This document shows, in pieces, positions 1 to 10,460 of a stretch of DNA of 64,000 nt. The notes beneath the pieces are model-generated. The model was not told the DNA's origin. It saw nothing but the letters and a program-made list of their open reading frames with translations, and did no database searches. Origin of the DNA: Pyronema omphalodes (taxonomy: Eukaryota > Ascomycota > Pezizomycetes > Pezizales > Pyronemataceae). Within the stretch, counting starts at the first letter, position 1; each line of letters starts with the position of its first letter. The position numbers and the translations under genes are program-made. The stretch covers positions 62,001-126,000 of the forward strand of contig JAJJXM010000008.1 of NCBI GenBank assembly GCA_024516155.1, written 5' to 3'.

Positions 1-659
1 GGGGAAAGAATACCCACCAACCCAGAACGACAACCTCCTCTGCAAAGAAGACTTGGGCAGAAGTCGTCAAGAGCGGAGGCATCAACGTCCAGATTGTGCT
101 TGGGAATGGCAATCTTGGACTGACAACACCACCGACAAGAAGGGGAGAGAGGCGAGGGGGAGCAGCGAGGAGGCTGAGGAAGAAGGAAGGAGAAGGGGAG
201 AGAGGGGAGGAGAAGAGGGGCAGGGCGGGCCCGGGTGTCTCAAAGGGCAAAGAGTCAGGAGACACCGGCGGAGGAGGGGAGAGAGGAGAGGAGAGTGGGG
301 GCACGGGTGGCCCGGCGGCTGTTTAACTTTGCTTTGGTTTTGTTTTTGCTTTGTGGAGGAAATACAGGAGGAAAAATGGTTAAAAATGGGAGGGGAAGGG
401 AGGAGGAAAGGGAGGAGCCCGGCGAGGCGGCCTCTGTGCAAGCAGGGCACTTGGAACATCAGACGCGCTTGGACAAGAAACCCCCGTAGTAACAGTGGGG
501 ACAGACCCCACAACCACAACGATCAAGAGGAGGAGACTGGTAGAGGTGGAGACTGGGTTTTTGCTTTTACATTTCTTTCTTCTTCTCTTTTGTATTTATC
601 TGTCCCTTGTCATAACCTTCGGGTTGCAAACAAGTAATGAGAGAACAAACAAACAAACA
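1..659 (+). mobile_element. half-LINE copy H1, 3' part (cut by window edge)
   Basis: This is the 3' portion of the roughly 2-kb repeat seen nine times in the window. The ORF1-like reading frame enters at the window edge, passes the KTWAEVVK motif and the Arg/Gly/Glu-rich tail, and stops at 324-326. A non-coding 3' region of about 330 bp follows. It contains a hairpin at 606-634 (outer arms CTTGT/ACAAG, inner stem AACC-TTCG-GGTT) and an (AAAC)n tail at about 642-659. The microsatellite tail and lack of LTRs indicate a non-LTR element inserted by target-primed reverse transcription. How much is missing on the left cannot be judged. Confidence 0.8.
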
Positions 660-1673
660 CCTCACGAACGACCAGAGCACCGGTCAACCACAAACCGAGA
701 GCTGCATCACCGGTGCGAAGCCTGATGCACTCGAAACATGCGACTACCGCCGCCCAGGACAAGCTTGATGCCCTCAAGCCTATGTCCCCCCTACCTCTCC
801 TCGCGATCACGTCAACCGATGCGACACCGGAACCTCACCCTGACAGTTCATCTGCTCAGGACACACCTCTACCCGACGCCCCAAGCACTGCCCCTGCTGA
901 GACGAACGGATGGAAGACTGTGGAGGCGAAGGCTACGCAGAAGAAGAAGATGAAAGCGCAGGAGACGAGACCTACGGCAGCGACACCCAGCAAGACCCCT
1001 ACAACGAAGAATGGTGGAAGGGGAAAGAATACCCACCAACCCAGACAGACAACCCGCTCCGCAAAGAAGACTTGGGCAGAAGTCGTCAAGAGCGGAGGCA
1101 TCAATGTCCAGATTGTGCTTGGGAATGGCAATCTTGGACTTACAACACCACCGACAAGAAGGGGAGAGAGGCGAGGCGGGGCAGCGAGAAGGCTGAGGAA
1201 GAAGGAGGGAGAAGGGGAGAGAGGGGAGGAGAAGAGGGGCAGGGCGGGCCCGGGTGTTTCAAAGGGCAAAGAGTCAGGAGACACCGGCGGAGGAGTTGAG
1301 AGAGGGGAGGAGAGTGGGGGCGTAGGTGGCCCGGCGGCTGTTTAACTTTGCTTTGGTTTTGTTTTTGCTTTGTGGGGGAAATAAAGGCGGAAAAATGGTT
1401 AAAAATGGGAGGGGAAGGGTGGAGGAAATGGGGGAACGACCCGGCGAGGTGGCCTCCGAGCGTACAGGGCTCCTGGAACAGACGACGCTTGACGAACAAA
1501 AGCACAACGAGATTTGGGGGTCTACAACCCCACACCCTAACGACAAGCTCTGGGGCATACCCAGTGAGAGCTTGGCCTGACACCCGGGTTTCTTAATTTT
1601 GTATTTACTGTAGATTCCGCCATAACCTTACGGTTGGATGCGTGTATGAGTTAATAAATAAATAAATAAGTGC
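660..1673 (+). mobile_element. half-LINE copy H2, 5'-truncated, (AATA)n tail
   Basis: The sequence begins abruptly in the middle of the repeat, directly after the tail of H1. It lacks the first half of the ORF, as expected for incomplete reverse transcription. The remaining frame (713-1345) encodes the Pro/Lys-rich linker, the KTWAEVVK motif and the basic Gly-rich C-terminus. Its 3' end is a second subtype: arms CGC/GCG around AACC-TTAC-GGTT (1618-1642), then (AATA)n at about 1656-1673. It abuts the truncated 3' end of LINE-A on the opposite strand. Confidence 0.8.
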
Positions 1674-3453
1674 TTTAAAGGTAAGGCGTCTGTCTAGGTA
1701 CATACCAATCCATCGTACAACATCTTTTTCTCCTCCCTGCGTCCCAGGGCTCACTATCGTACCGTTCAGTAGTTTTACTTTTTCATTGTCTGTGATTGTA
1801 TCTGACCTCGCCCAGTGGAAATGGAGGAGTTCCGTCTTTGAGTCGTCAAAGGCCACAGCGTTGGAAGCTGCCCAAGTGAATGCTGTTTTGGTGACTTTGT
1901 CCAGGAGGCGCGCGTTTTCTTTCCGGGTTCGACTCTGTACGACGATTGCGACGACATCCATGTAACTGGGGGTCCACGCGAACGGGTGTTCCTGCACTAG
2001 TGTGTCGAAGAGCGGTCTTAAGTACAGGAGGAACAGGATCGGTGATGCTGGGGAACCCTGGGGGATTCCCGTTTTAATTGGGCGTTGGCGATCTGTTTGT
2101 CCGTCGAAGGATAGAGCGGTCGTCCTTTCGGCGAGGAAGGTTTCGCACCATGTTCGGATTTGTCGGGGGCAGCCTAGCTGGTGTAGTGTCTGCTGAAGGC
2201 GGTCGGCGGAGACATTGTCGAAAGCTCCGCATACGTCTAGGAAAAGTGCTGTGGTGATAAGTTTCTGTTGCTTACCCATTTCAATGTCGTGGACGAGTGC
2301 CATAGCGGCGTCGATGGCGGATCGCTGCGGGCGGCCTCCTATTTGGTCTCGGTGTAACAGTTCCAGGGTCTCCGCGAGTTGTCCGAGCTGAGTCGCCATC
2401 AATTTCTCTAGCGTTTTTCCAAGGCAGTTCAGCAGGGCGGTTGGGCGGTATGCCTTTGGATTTGCGTACTCGGGTTTGTTAGCTTTTGGTACAATTACCG
2501 TCGTGGCCTGTCTCCACCCGTGGGGATGGTACCCTACAGTGCCCAGCGTCGATAATAGATTGGTTAGGTATGTGGGGACGGCGAGATACACTTGGCGGAG
2601 ACATCCAAAGGTTGTCCCGTCGGGTCCTGGGGCTTTCGAGGGGGAAGAGGTAAAGATGGCTCGTTTGACCTCCAACGGCGAGAAGGTCGTCCACGCTGTC
2701 TCTCTGCGACAGGGGAGGGTGGATGGGGGGGGGCGGGGGAGGTGGTGGGGGGAATAACATCTGAAATGCCTCTACTTTCCTGTCGAACGAACTGCAGAGT
2801 TCCTCCCTACCGTTGATTGTGGCGCGGATATTCGGAGTGAGTTGGGCACGGCCCGGGTTTGTGTATTTGAAGGCCCGCCAGACGTCCGGTCCTTCTGCCT
2901 GAGCCAGATACTCTTTCCACATCGCATCCTTGGCATGTCTTATCTGACGGTGATACATGTTTCGTAGGTGGCGGTAAATGGTGTGGTTAGTGTCTGAGCC
3001 CGTTGATTTCCACCTTCTTTTTGCGCGGGTCATATCCTTTCTGGCGGTGGTGACTTCCACCGTCCACCAACGTTTCGATCGGGGGGTGACTTGTAGTACG
3101 GGGGTGGAGGCGCGAGCTGCATCGAGGATATGTTCTCTCGCGTGGCACGCCCAGGCGTCGAGGTTTTCGGGTGTGGGGTTGGAGGCGTATTGACTCCACT
3201 GTGTTGTCGATGCGGAGATGGATGCTTGGAGGGTCGTGGAGAACAAGGCCCAGTCTGTTTCCCGCCAGTTGAGACGTTCCGGTGGGGGGGGCAGGTTCTA
3301 TGTCTGGGTGCACAGTGTGGATGTCGAAGCGAATTACTTCGTGGTCTGACCCGGTCGCTAATTCATCGTCTATGGCCCAGTTTCCTACCTCTTCCATCAT
3401 GGCTGGCGAGGCCAGGGTCAAGTCGATAACGGAGGATCTAGTCCCCTGTTGGT

Positions 3454-3714
3454 AGTATTGTGTTGGGGTTTGTTTGTTTGTTTGTTTGTTCTCTCATTAC
3501 TTGTTTGCAACCCAAAGGTTATGACAAGGGACAGATAAATACAAAAGAGAAGAAGAAAGAAATGTAAAAGCAAAAACCCAGTCTCCACCTCTACCAGTCT
3601 CCTCCTCTTGATCGTTGTGGTTGTGGGGTCTGTCCCCACTGTTACTACGGGGGTTTCTTGTCCAAGCGCGTCTGATGTTCCAAGTGCCCTGCTTGCACAG
3701 TATTGTGTTGGGGT
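3454..3714. repeat. 16-bp target-site duplication bracketing H3
   Basis: The identical 16-mer AGTATTGTGTTGGGGT occurs at 3454-3469 and 3699-3714, immediately outside H3. Removing one copy plus H3 restores continuity of the LINE endonuclease frame, so it was generated by the H3 insertion. Confidence 0.93.
3470..3698 (-). mobile_element. half-LINE fragment H3 inside LINE-A endonuclease
   Basis: A 229-bp, strongly 5'-truncated copy of the half-LINE 3' end, with its (AAAC)n tail at the low-coordinate side. It is flanked by a perfect 16-bp target-site duplication, AGTATTGTGTTGGGGT, at 3454-3469 and 3699-3714. Long duplication, 5' truncation and 3' microsatellite tail together are diagnostic of target-primed reverse transcription. 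Confidence 0.93.
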
Positions 3715-4258
3715 GTCTGGGACTGAAACCAATCTCCAATTTTCCTGTTCTATAAGGTGAACCAGTTCACTGGCACATTTGGGTGTGCGTGTTGCGGAGT
3801 TCCATAGAGCGTGGTGAGCGTTGAGGTCACCTGTTATAACGCATCTGCGTGGGAGGGAAAGGGGTGATGGGGAGCGGGGAATTGTGTAGGTTTGGGTTTC
3901 GGGGTCACGTTCATGATAAATATTTAAGAGGAAAAACGCGGGGATGAGATCTGTACCTACCTCAAGGACCTGGAGGTCTGGGTCTGTACATATGTCTGTG
4001 CGTTGTGATACTTTCAGGTAAGGGTTTGTGCGGTTGATATATGCCGCTGTCATGTTGGACGCTCTGTCACCGCAGGGGGGCAGGACCAACGTCAAGGCGG
4101 GGTGGGTGGTGGCGAAGGCGGGGTCGGTGATGTTGATTTCCTGTAGCAGGATGATGTCTGCTGTTGTGCAGGCGCTGTTTAGGAGGGAGTCGAGGGCTAG
4201 GCGTTGGCGATTCATATTATGGGAAACTATTCGGATTGTCGTTGCCAATTGGTTGTAA

Positions 4259-5950
4259 TCAGACATGTTGGATCATGTCGGTGTCTTTGTCTGTAGGGTT
4301 GGGTGAGGTGGAGGCGGCGGGTTGGGTTGCCTCTCTGGCTTCCCTGTGGATGCGGAGGCGAGTCGGGCATTGTTTGTGAAAGGCGGGATGGTCATGTTCG
4401 GGGATGCCAGCCTCGACGCAGTTTCTGCATTCGTACTTAGTGTGTGAGCACGACTTACCGTTTCTCGTTGGGCATTCAGTGCAGTTGTGGTTCTCCGTGG
4501 GGTGTTCTTTTCAACAGAGGGCGCAGATCGGTCCGGGGGGTCCAGTGCAGGTTGCGTGGTGGTGGCCGTAGAGTTGGCACCGTCGACATTGATCGGTTTT
4601 CCTCGCGGTGAAGTATTCGGTAACCCTTCGCTCTTCGAAGAGGACCAGCACCTTACGGCGTTTGAGGAGGGCCAACTCGTCGGGTGCGCGCACTGCAATT
4701 ACTACACTGGAGGCCGTCTTGCCAGCGCGCTTTTCTGCCGTCGTCATGTACCGCGGAGTCTGGGCCAGGGTGACCGGGTTGTTGCTCCGTTCGATTTCTT
4801 CCCGGAGGAGGCGCATTCCTTCCTCAGTGTCAGGGTAGATGTCCGTGGGGATGCCGTGGACAGCGAGTTTATACCATCTTTCGTTGATGCGAGGGCTGTC
4901 GAGAGAGGGGTGTACCGTTTGGGCAGCGCGTTGAATTGTTTCTAAGTGTGCGGTTTGCTCTTCGGCAGTGGGAGCAGGGTTCAGTGTCAAGATGATATTT
5001 CCCGCTTGGTTTTTGCGGACCGTAGTGACTCCCATGTGAGAGGGGGCTTTGGCCTCCAGCAGTGCTTTGTTCACTGCGAAGCCCACTTCTACTCTCGTGT
5101 GGACCGGGAGGACACTGGGGTTGGGGCAGGGCAGAACGATTTCCTGGGGGCGGGTTCGGGGCTGTCGTTTGACGACGGGGCGAGTAGTGGCGGGTGTGGG
5201 GTTGGTGGGGGGGTTGGCTTTGAGGAGAGTTTTGGTCTTGGAGGGGTCCGCCCACGGCGTCGAGGGTGCGTTGGAGGGGCGGGTTGCAGTCCGGGGTGCG
5301 TCGAGGGGGATGGCGATGTTGTTGCTGCGTAAGACTTCTTTGAGTATGTGGCATCTCGCCATCCAATGGTGTACGTCGTTTGTGATGGGCTTGGTGGCGG
5401 GTGCGGTGTCGGGGGCGGTCGGGGGGTTGTCGGAGAGGTGGTTGGTTCGGGGCTGGGTGTTGGTTCGGTGTAGTTTGTCGATGCGTTTGGTCACAGTTTC
5501 GAGGCGTTGATTCATTGGGCGGAGGAGATCCATGATGTTCGTCTTGATCAATTCCGATAAGGTCGCGAGGGTGACGTCGGATGTAGTTACTGCGTGCTGG
5601 CTGTCGTTGAGGTCCAGGTCAGAGTCGGAGTCGGAGTCGGTGTCGGGGTAGTTGTCGGTGTCCATAGCGGTCGGCATTGTTTCGACGGGGGTCCCATCAA
5701 GGTTCACGGGGGTGTTTGTTTTCGGTTGGGTGGCATTTTTGCGGAGGAGGTCGAGGTCAATTCCAGAGTCGGATTTTTTAGTGGAGCGTTTGATGATTTT
5801 TCCGGTGACGGTTGTTGATTTCTTAGAGGTCGCGATGGCGGAGGAGCCAGCGTGCGGGGCGTTGTTTCGGGAAAGCTCGTCGGGGCTAAAAATATTCTCG
5901 GGTACCTGCATACGCGAGGGCGTGGCAGGGATGGGTGCGTTAGCGTCCAT
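4259..5950 (-). pseudogene. LINE-A ORF1 (Gag-like nucleic-acid-binding protein), one nonsense codon
   Basis: This ORF1 would encode the RNA-binding protein that packages LINE RNA. It starts MDANAPIPATPS, has a low-complexity acidic Asp/Ser stretch around 5600-5650, a Pro/Thr-rich linker, a conserved central domain and then CCHC knuckles. The first knuckle is CRRCQLYGHHHATC and the next begins CALC. Right after CALC there is a TGA (4513-4511) where LINE-B encodes Gly, so the second knuckle and tail are cut off. Beyond the nonsense codon the frame stays open to its natural TGA at 4261-4259. That stop overlaps the ORF2 start by 8 nt (ATGTCTGA). Confidence 0.8.
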
Positions 5951-6379
5951 CGCTTAACCGGTGGTACGGTAAGCGATGCCGAGGAGTCACGTGAGGAGGC
6001 TCTTGCTAAGCGAGCACGAAAATTTCTCGCGAGGAAAGGGGTCCGAAACGGGGGAAATTTGGGGTATCACCACAACCAGTGCTGCTGGTGGGGGGGGGAT
6101 TTGGGGGGAGGGGGATTTCGGTATGCCGAAACCGAAAATAAGGTCGGTTTGATGATTGGAGGGCAGGTGGTGGAGCGGCGTTGATGAGAGTGCCCGGAAT
6201 CCGGCCCGGAGGTCCCAGAATCGCGTTTTTCCGCTGAATCTCAACGGTAAACGGTAGCTGGGTTCCGAAAATCGAGATTCGGGGTAATTCCGAGGTAAGA
6301 AATCGATTACCGATTCGAAAATCGGGGAAATTGTTGTTGTTGTCGCAAATGCAGGGGGGGGTCAGCGGTTGCTGTGTGC

Positions 6380-6712
6380 TGTTGTTCATTTGTAGCGGAG
6401 GAAACAAAGGCGGGAAAAGAAAACTAAAAATGGGAAGGGGAAGGGAGGAGGAAAGGGAGGAACCCGGCGAGGTGGCCTCTGTGCAAGCAGGGCACTGGAA
6501 CAAGAGTCGCGATACGGACAACACACCCCAGTAGTAACAGTGGGGACGGACCCCACAACCACAGCGATCAAGAGGAGGAGGATGATAGAGGCGGACACTG
6601 GGTTTTTGCTTTTATGTTTCTTTCTTCTTCTCTTTTGTATTTATCTGTCCCTTGTCATAACCTTAAGGTTGCAAACAAGTAATGAGAAAACAAACAAACA
6701 AACAAAGAAACA
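6380..6712 (+). mobile_element. half-LINE fragment H4 (3' end only)
   Basis: 5'-truncated copy carrying only the non-coding 3' region: the GA-rich segment, the hairpin at 6651-6679 (CTTGT/ACAAG arms around AACC-TTAA-GGTT) and an (AAAC)n tail ending near 6712. It separates the 5' ends of LINE-A and the ORF1 fragment of LINE-B. Confidence 0.8.
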
Positions 6713-8243
6713 GAGCATGTGTGGGCGTCCGTGGAGTGGTCCTGGCCGCAGAGCGCGCATACGGGTCCTCGATCTCCTGTGCATTTGGAGTGGTGGTGGC
6801 TGAAGAGCGGACACCGCCGACACTGGTCAGTCTTTCTCGCGGAGTGGAATTCGGTGATTCTTCGGGGTCCGAAGAGTACCATGACCTTTCTGCGCTTCAG
6901 AAGTGCCAGCTCTTCGGTTGTTCTCACGGCGATTACCACACTCGATGTGCTCTTACCCCCACGTTTCTCTGGACTGGTCATGTAGCGGGGAGGTTGCATT
7001 AGGGTCACCGGGCTGTTGTTGCGTTCGATCTCTTCCTGGAGGAGGCGCATGCCCTCAGGGGTGTCGGGGTATAGGTCTGTGGGCATGCCGTGAACGGCGA
7101 GCTTGTACCAACCCTAGTTCAGGCGGGGTTCGGATAGGGAGGTGTGGACTGTCTTTGTGGCTTCCTGTATCGTAGCTGAGTTCTCCGTCAGCTCTGCCTC
7201 AGTTGTGTTGTCCGACATGGTTAGCAGAAGGTTCCCGTTCGCAGTTTGTCTTATCGTAGTTACCCTCATGTGGGGTGGAGCCCGGGTTTTAGCCAAAGCG
7301 GTGTTGACGGCGAGTCCTACGCTAACCCTGGTGTTCACGTGGAGTTCAGAGGGGTTGGTGCACGGTACGATGATGGACTGGGGGCGCGGTCGGGGTGGTC
7401 GTGGTGTTAGGCGTGCAGTCGGGGTGCGTTGAGGGGCGTGGTCGGAGGAGAGGAGGTCGTTTGCTGCGTTTCCGCTGGTCCAGGGTGCTGCTGGTTTGTT
7501 CGTTGCTGGTGGGTTCTGGCGGCGGGGGGTGGTGGAGGTCGGTAGGGGGATATGATGGTGTCGGAGGGTGGCTTCCAGCATTCGGCATCGTTCCTTCAAA
7601 TGCTGGAGACCGTCGGGGGGTTGGGTGGCAGTGGTCGTCGGTCCGGGGTGGGGCTGCTGCTGGGGCTGTTGCGATGGAAGTTGGCTGGGTTTGGTGATTT
7701 TGTCGAGTCGTCTGTTGATGGTGTCGATGGATTGTACTATAGGGCGGAGGGCGTCGTTGGTGGTTTTCGAGCTCATGGTGGCGATGGTGGTGAGGAATTC
7801 GTCGCTTGGCTGGAGTGTTGATTCGTATTCCTCTTCGTCGTCAAGGTCTGTGTCGGAGTCGATGTCGATGGGATCTGGCAGGGTGGGGGTATCGTCAAGG
7901 TTGCGCATGGCGGGGTTGTTATCGAGGCGAGCAATGGCGGCACGTTTTATTTCCCCGACAGTGCCTCGGAGGAGGTTGATTTCGGATTTGGACATCCTGC
8001 TGAGGCAGGCGGTGTTGCGGGTAGAAGAGGCGGTGAGCTTTCTGCCGGAGGGTCGATGGTGGAGGATGTGCCTGCGTGAGTGGCATCTGTGCGGGTGAGG
8101 GGGTCGGTGGACATCGCAGAGGTGGGGTCGATGGCTATGATCTGGTGGGTTGTGGTTGTCGGAACTTGGGTGGCAGGGCTGCAGGTGTCAACTGGCACCT
8201 GCATAAGCGAGGGGGTCGGCGGGAGGGGCGATTTAGCGTCCAT
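6713..8243 (-). pseudogene. LINE-B ORF1 fragment with zinc knuckles
   Basis: Starts MDAKSPLPPTPS, parallel to the other ORF1 copies. The N-terminal frame (8243-7947) and the following frame (from about 7995) differ. A further stop near 7113 (a TAG before the ERWYKLAVHG-type region) separates the last part, 7086-6713. Visible elements are an acidic DSDTDLDD stretch, a Gln/Pro-rich linker, a short coiled-coil segment with LKERCRMLEATLRHH, and two knuckles, CRRCPLFSHHHSKC and CALCGQDHSTDAHTC. LINE-C shows the same frame switch near the N-terminus, so that defect predates the duplication or was inherited from a common source. Confidence 0.75.
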
Positions 8244-8603
8244 CGCTAAATCGGGATCTCCATAAGCGATGGCTACGGGTTACGTGGGAGGCTCTGGTTA
8301 AGCGAGAGAAAAGTTTCGCTAGGGGAAGGGGTCCGAAAGGGGGGAAATTTTGGGGTCCACCACAACCAGTGCTGCTGGCGAAAGGCGAATTTGGGGAGGG
8401 GGGGAATTCGGTCTGCCGAAACCGAAAATGAGGTTGCTATAATGATCGGAGGGCGGGTGGTGGGGCGGCGTTGATGGAAAGGCCCGTTGGCCGGTCCGGA
8501 GGTCCTAGAATCGCGTTTTTCCGCTGAAACTCAACGGTAAACGCGAATTCGGGCCTGAAAATCGGGATTCGGGGTAAACTGAGCGCGATAAAGCGATTTC
8601 GCC
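6713..8603 (-). mobile_element. LINE-B, 5' half of a Tad-like LINE
   Basis: This minus-strand LINE fragment comprises a 5' UTR (about 8603-8244) and most of ORF1, ending at the second CCHC knuckle where H4 abuts it. It belongs to the same subfamily as LINE-C and lies head to head with it. The two form a long inverted repeat centred near 8600. Confidence 0.8.
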
Positions 8604-8822
8604 CAATCACCCGCCATCCGATCATCAAACAAACCACATTTTCGGTTTCGGTACACCGAACTCCCTCCTCCCCAAATTCCCCTTTCGCCAGCAGCACTGG
8701 TTGCGGTGGACCCCCAAATTTCCCCCCTTCCGGACCCCCTCTCTTCGGGAAAATGTTTTCTCGCTTAACCAGAGCCTCTCACGTGACCCATCACCATCGC
8801 TTACGGCGATCCCAATTTAGCG

Positions 8823-10460
8823 ATGGACGCTAATCCGTCCCTGCCACCAACTCCCTCGCCCGCGCAGACGCCCCTCACGCCGGCACATCCTCCGTCATCG
8901 CCCCCTCCAGCAGAAAGCCCACCTCCTCTACTTCCCAAAACACCACCCGCCTCAGCAGAGTCTCCAAATCCGAAATCCACCTCCTCCGACACACTGCCGG
9001 GGAAATGAGACGTGCCGCCATCTCTTACCTCCATAACAACCCCGCCATGCGCAACCTCGACAACACTCCCGCCCTGCCAGACCCTATCGACATCGACTCG
9101 GACACAGACCTTGACGACGAAGGGGAATACGAATCAACACTCAAGCCAAGCGACGAATTCCTGACCACCATCGCCACCATGATCTCGAAAACCACCAACG
9201 ACGCCCTCCACCCTACAGTACAATCCATCGACACCATCAACAGACGACTCGACAAAATCACCAAACCCAGCCAACTTCCATCGCAACAGCCCCAGCAACA
9301 GCCCCACCCCGGACCGACAACCACTGCCACCCAACCCCCCGACGATCACCAGCATTTGAAGGAGCGATGCCGAATGCTGGAAGCCACCCTCCGACACCAT
9401 AATATCCCCCTACCGACCTCTACCACCCCCCGCCGCCAGAGCCCACCAGCAACGAACAAACCAGCAGCACCCTGGACAAGCGGAAAGGCAGCAAACGAGC
9501 TCCTCTCCCCCGACCACGCCCCTCGGCGCACCCCGACTGCACGCCCAACCCCACGACCACCCCGACCGTGCCCCCAGTCCATCATCGTACCTGCACCAAC
9601 CCCTCTGAACTCAACGTGAACACCAGGGTTAGCGTAGGACTCGCCGTCAACACCGCTTTGGCTAAAACCCGGGCTCCACCTCACATGCGGGTAACTACGA
9701 TAAGACTAACTGCGAACGGGAACCTTCTGCTAGCCATGTCGGACACCACAACTGAGGCAGAGCTGACGGAGAACTTAGCTACGATACAGGACGCCACAAA
9801 GACAGTCCACACCTCCCTATCCGAACCCCGCCTGAACGAGCGTTGGTACAAGCTCGCCGTTCACGGCATCCCCACAGACCTATATCCCGACACCCCTGAG
9901 GGCATGCGCCTCCTCCAGGAAGAGATCGAACGCAACAACAGCCCGGTGACCCTAATGCAACCTCCCCGCTACATGACCAGTCCAGAGAAACGTGCAGGTA
10001 AGAGCACATCGAGTGTGGTAATCGCAGTGAAAACACCCGAAGAGCTGGCACTTCTGAAGCGCAGAAAGGTCATGGTACTCTTTGAACCCCGAAAATCACC
10101 GCATTCCACTCCGCGAGAAAGACCGACCAGTGTTGGCGGTGCCTGCTCTTCGGCCACCACCACTCCAACTGCACAGGAGATCGAGGACCAGTATGCGCCC
10201 TCTGCGGCCAGGACCACCCCACGGACGCCCACACATGCACTGAATGCCCCCAGAAAAAAGGTAAAAGCTGCGAACACAACCGATATCAGTGTAAAAACCG
10301 CGTAGACGAAGGCCTCGATGCGGACGACCACCCCGGGTACAGCAAACAATGCCCAACCCGAATCCGCATCCTTCGCGAAGCATGGGCAGCCTCACAGCAA
10401 ACCGCCCCCGCCACCACAAACCCCAGCGACAAGGACACCGAGATGGTCGCCCATGTATAA
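8823..10460 (+). pseudogene. LINE-C ORF1, multiple frameshifts
   Basis: The frame opens with MDANPSLPPTPS and stops after 61 residues (9006-9008). The protein continues in another frame from 9005, shifts again near 9590 and once more near 10090, just before the knuckles. Conserved blocks are the acidic DSDTDLDDEGEYES segment, the Gln/Pro-rich linker, the ERWYKLAVHGIPTDLYPD block and the CCHC knuckle region in the shifted frame. The ORF ends with TAA at 10458-10460, overlapping the ORF2 start by 8 nt (ATGTATAA). Confidence 0.75.

Larger units (their letters stand above)
1674..4266 (-). pseudogene. LINE-A ORF2: APE endonuclease plus reverse transcriptase, broken
   Basis: The N-terminal endonuclease/exonuclease/phosphatase domain shows HNMN near the start, the metal-binding glutamate in LLQEI, GDLNAHH and a terminal GSDHEV. 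The RT begins around 2680 with SKAPGPDG and continues through AYRPTALLN, FLDVCGAFDN and GIPQGSP to the catalytic box, which reads YMDV (1964-1953) instead of YxDD. There are three further lesions: the H3 insertion inside the endonuclease (3470-3698), a frameshift in the C-rich stretch near 2725-2755, and loss of the C-terminus at 1674. The ATG is chosen because it overlaps the ORF1 stop, an arrangement repeated in LINE-C and LINE-D. Confidence 0.82.
1674..6379 (-). mobile_element. LINE-A, Tad-like non-LTR retrotransposon, 3'-truncated
   Basis: On the minus strand this element has a 5' untranslated region (about 6379-5951), ORF1 (5950-4259) and ORF2 with endonuclease and reverse transcriptase (4266 to 1674). 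The 3' end of ORF2 is cut off by H2 at 1674, so the LINE 3' UTR is not visible. The 5' end near 6378 matches the start of LINE-D at about 13340, which supports it as the true element start. The endonuclease is split by H3. The copy is dead: nonsense codon in ORF1, frameshift in a C-rich linker of ORF2, and a mutated catalytic RT motif. Confidence 0.85.

Noticed and set aside
82..519. Antisense frames through the half-LINE copies (repeated at several copies)
   Set aside because: They mirror the GA-rich coding strand as Ser/Pro/Leu-rich translations and end at different points in each copy, so they are shadows of the sense ORF.
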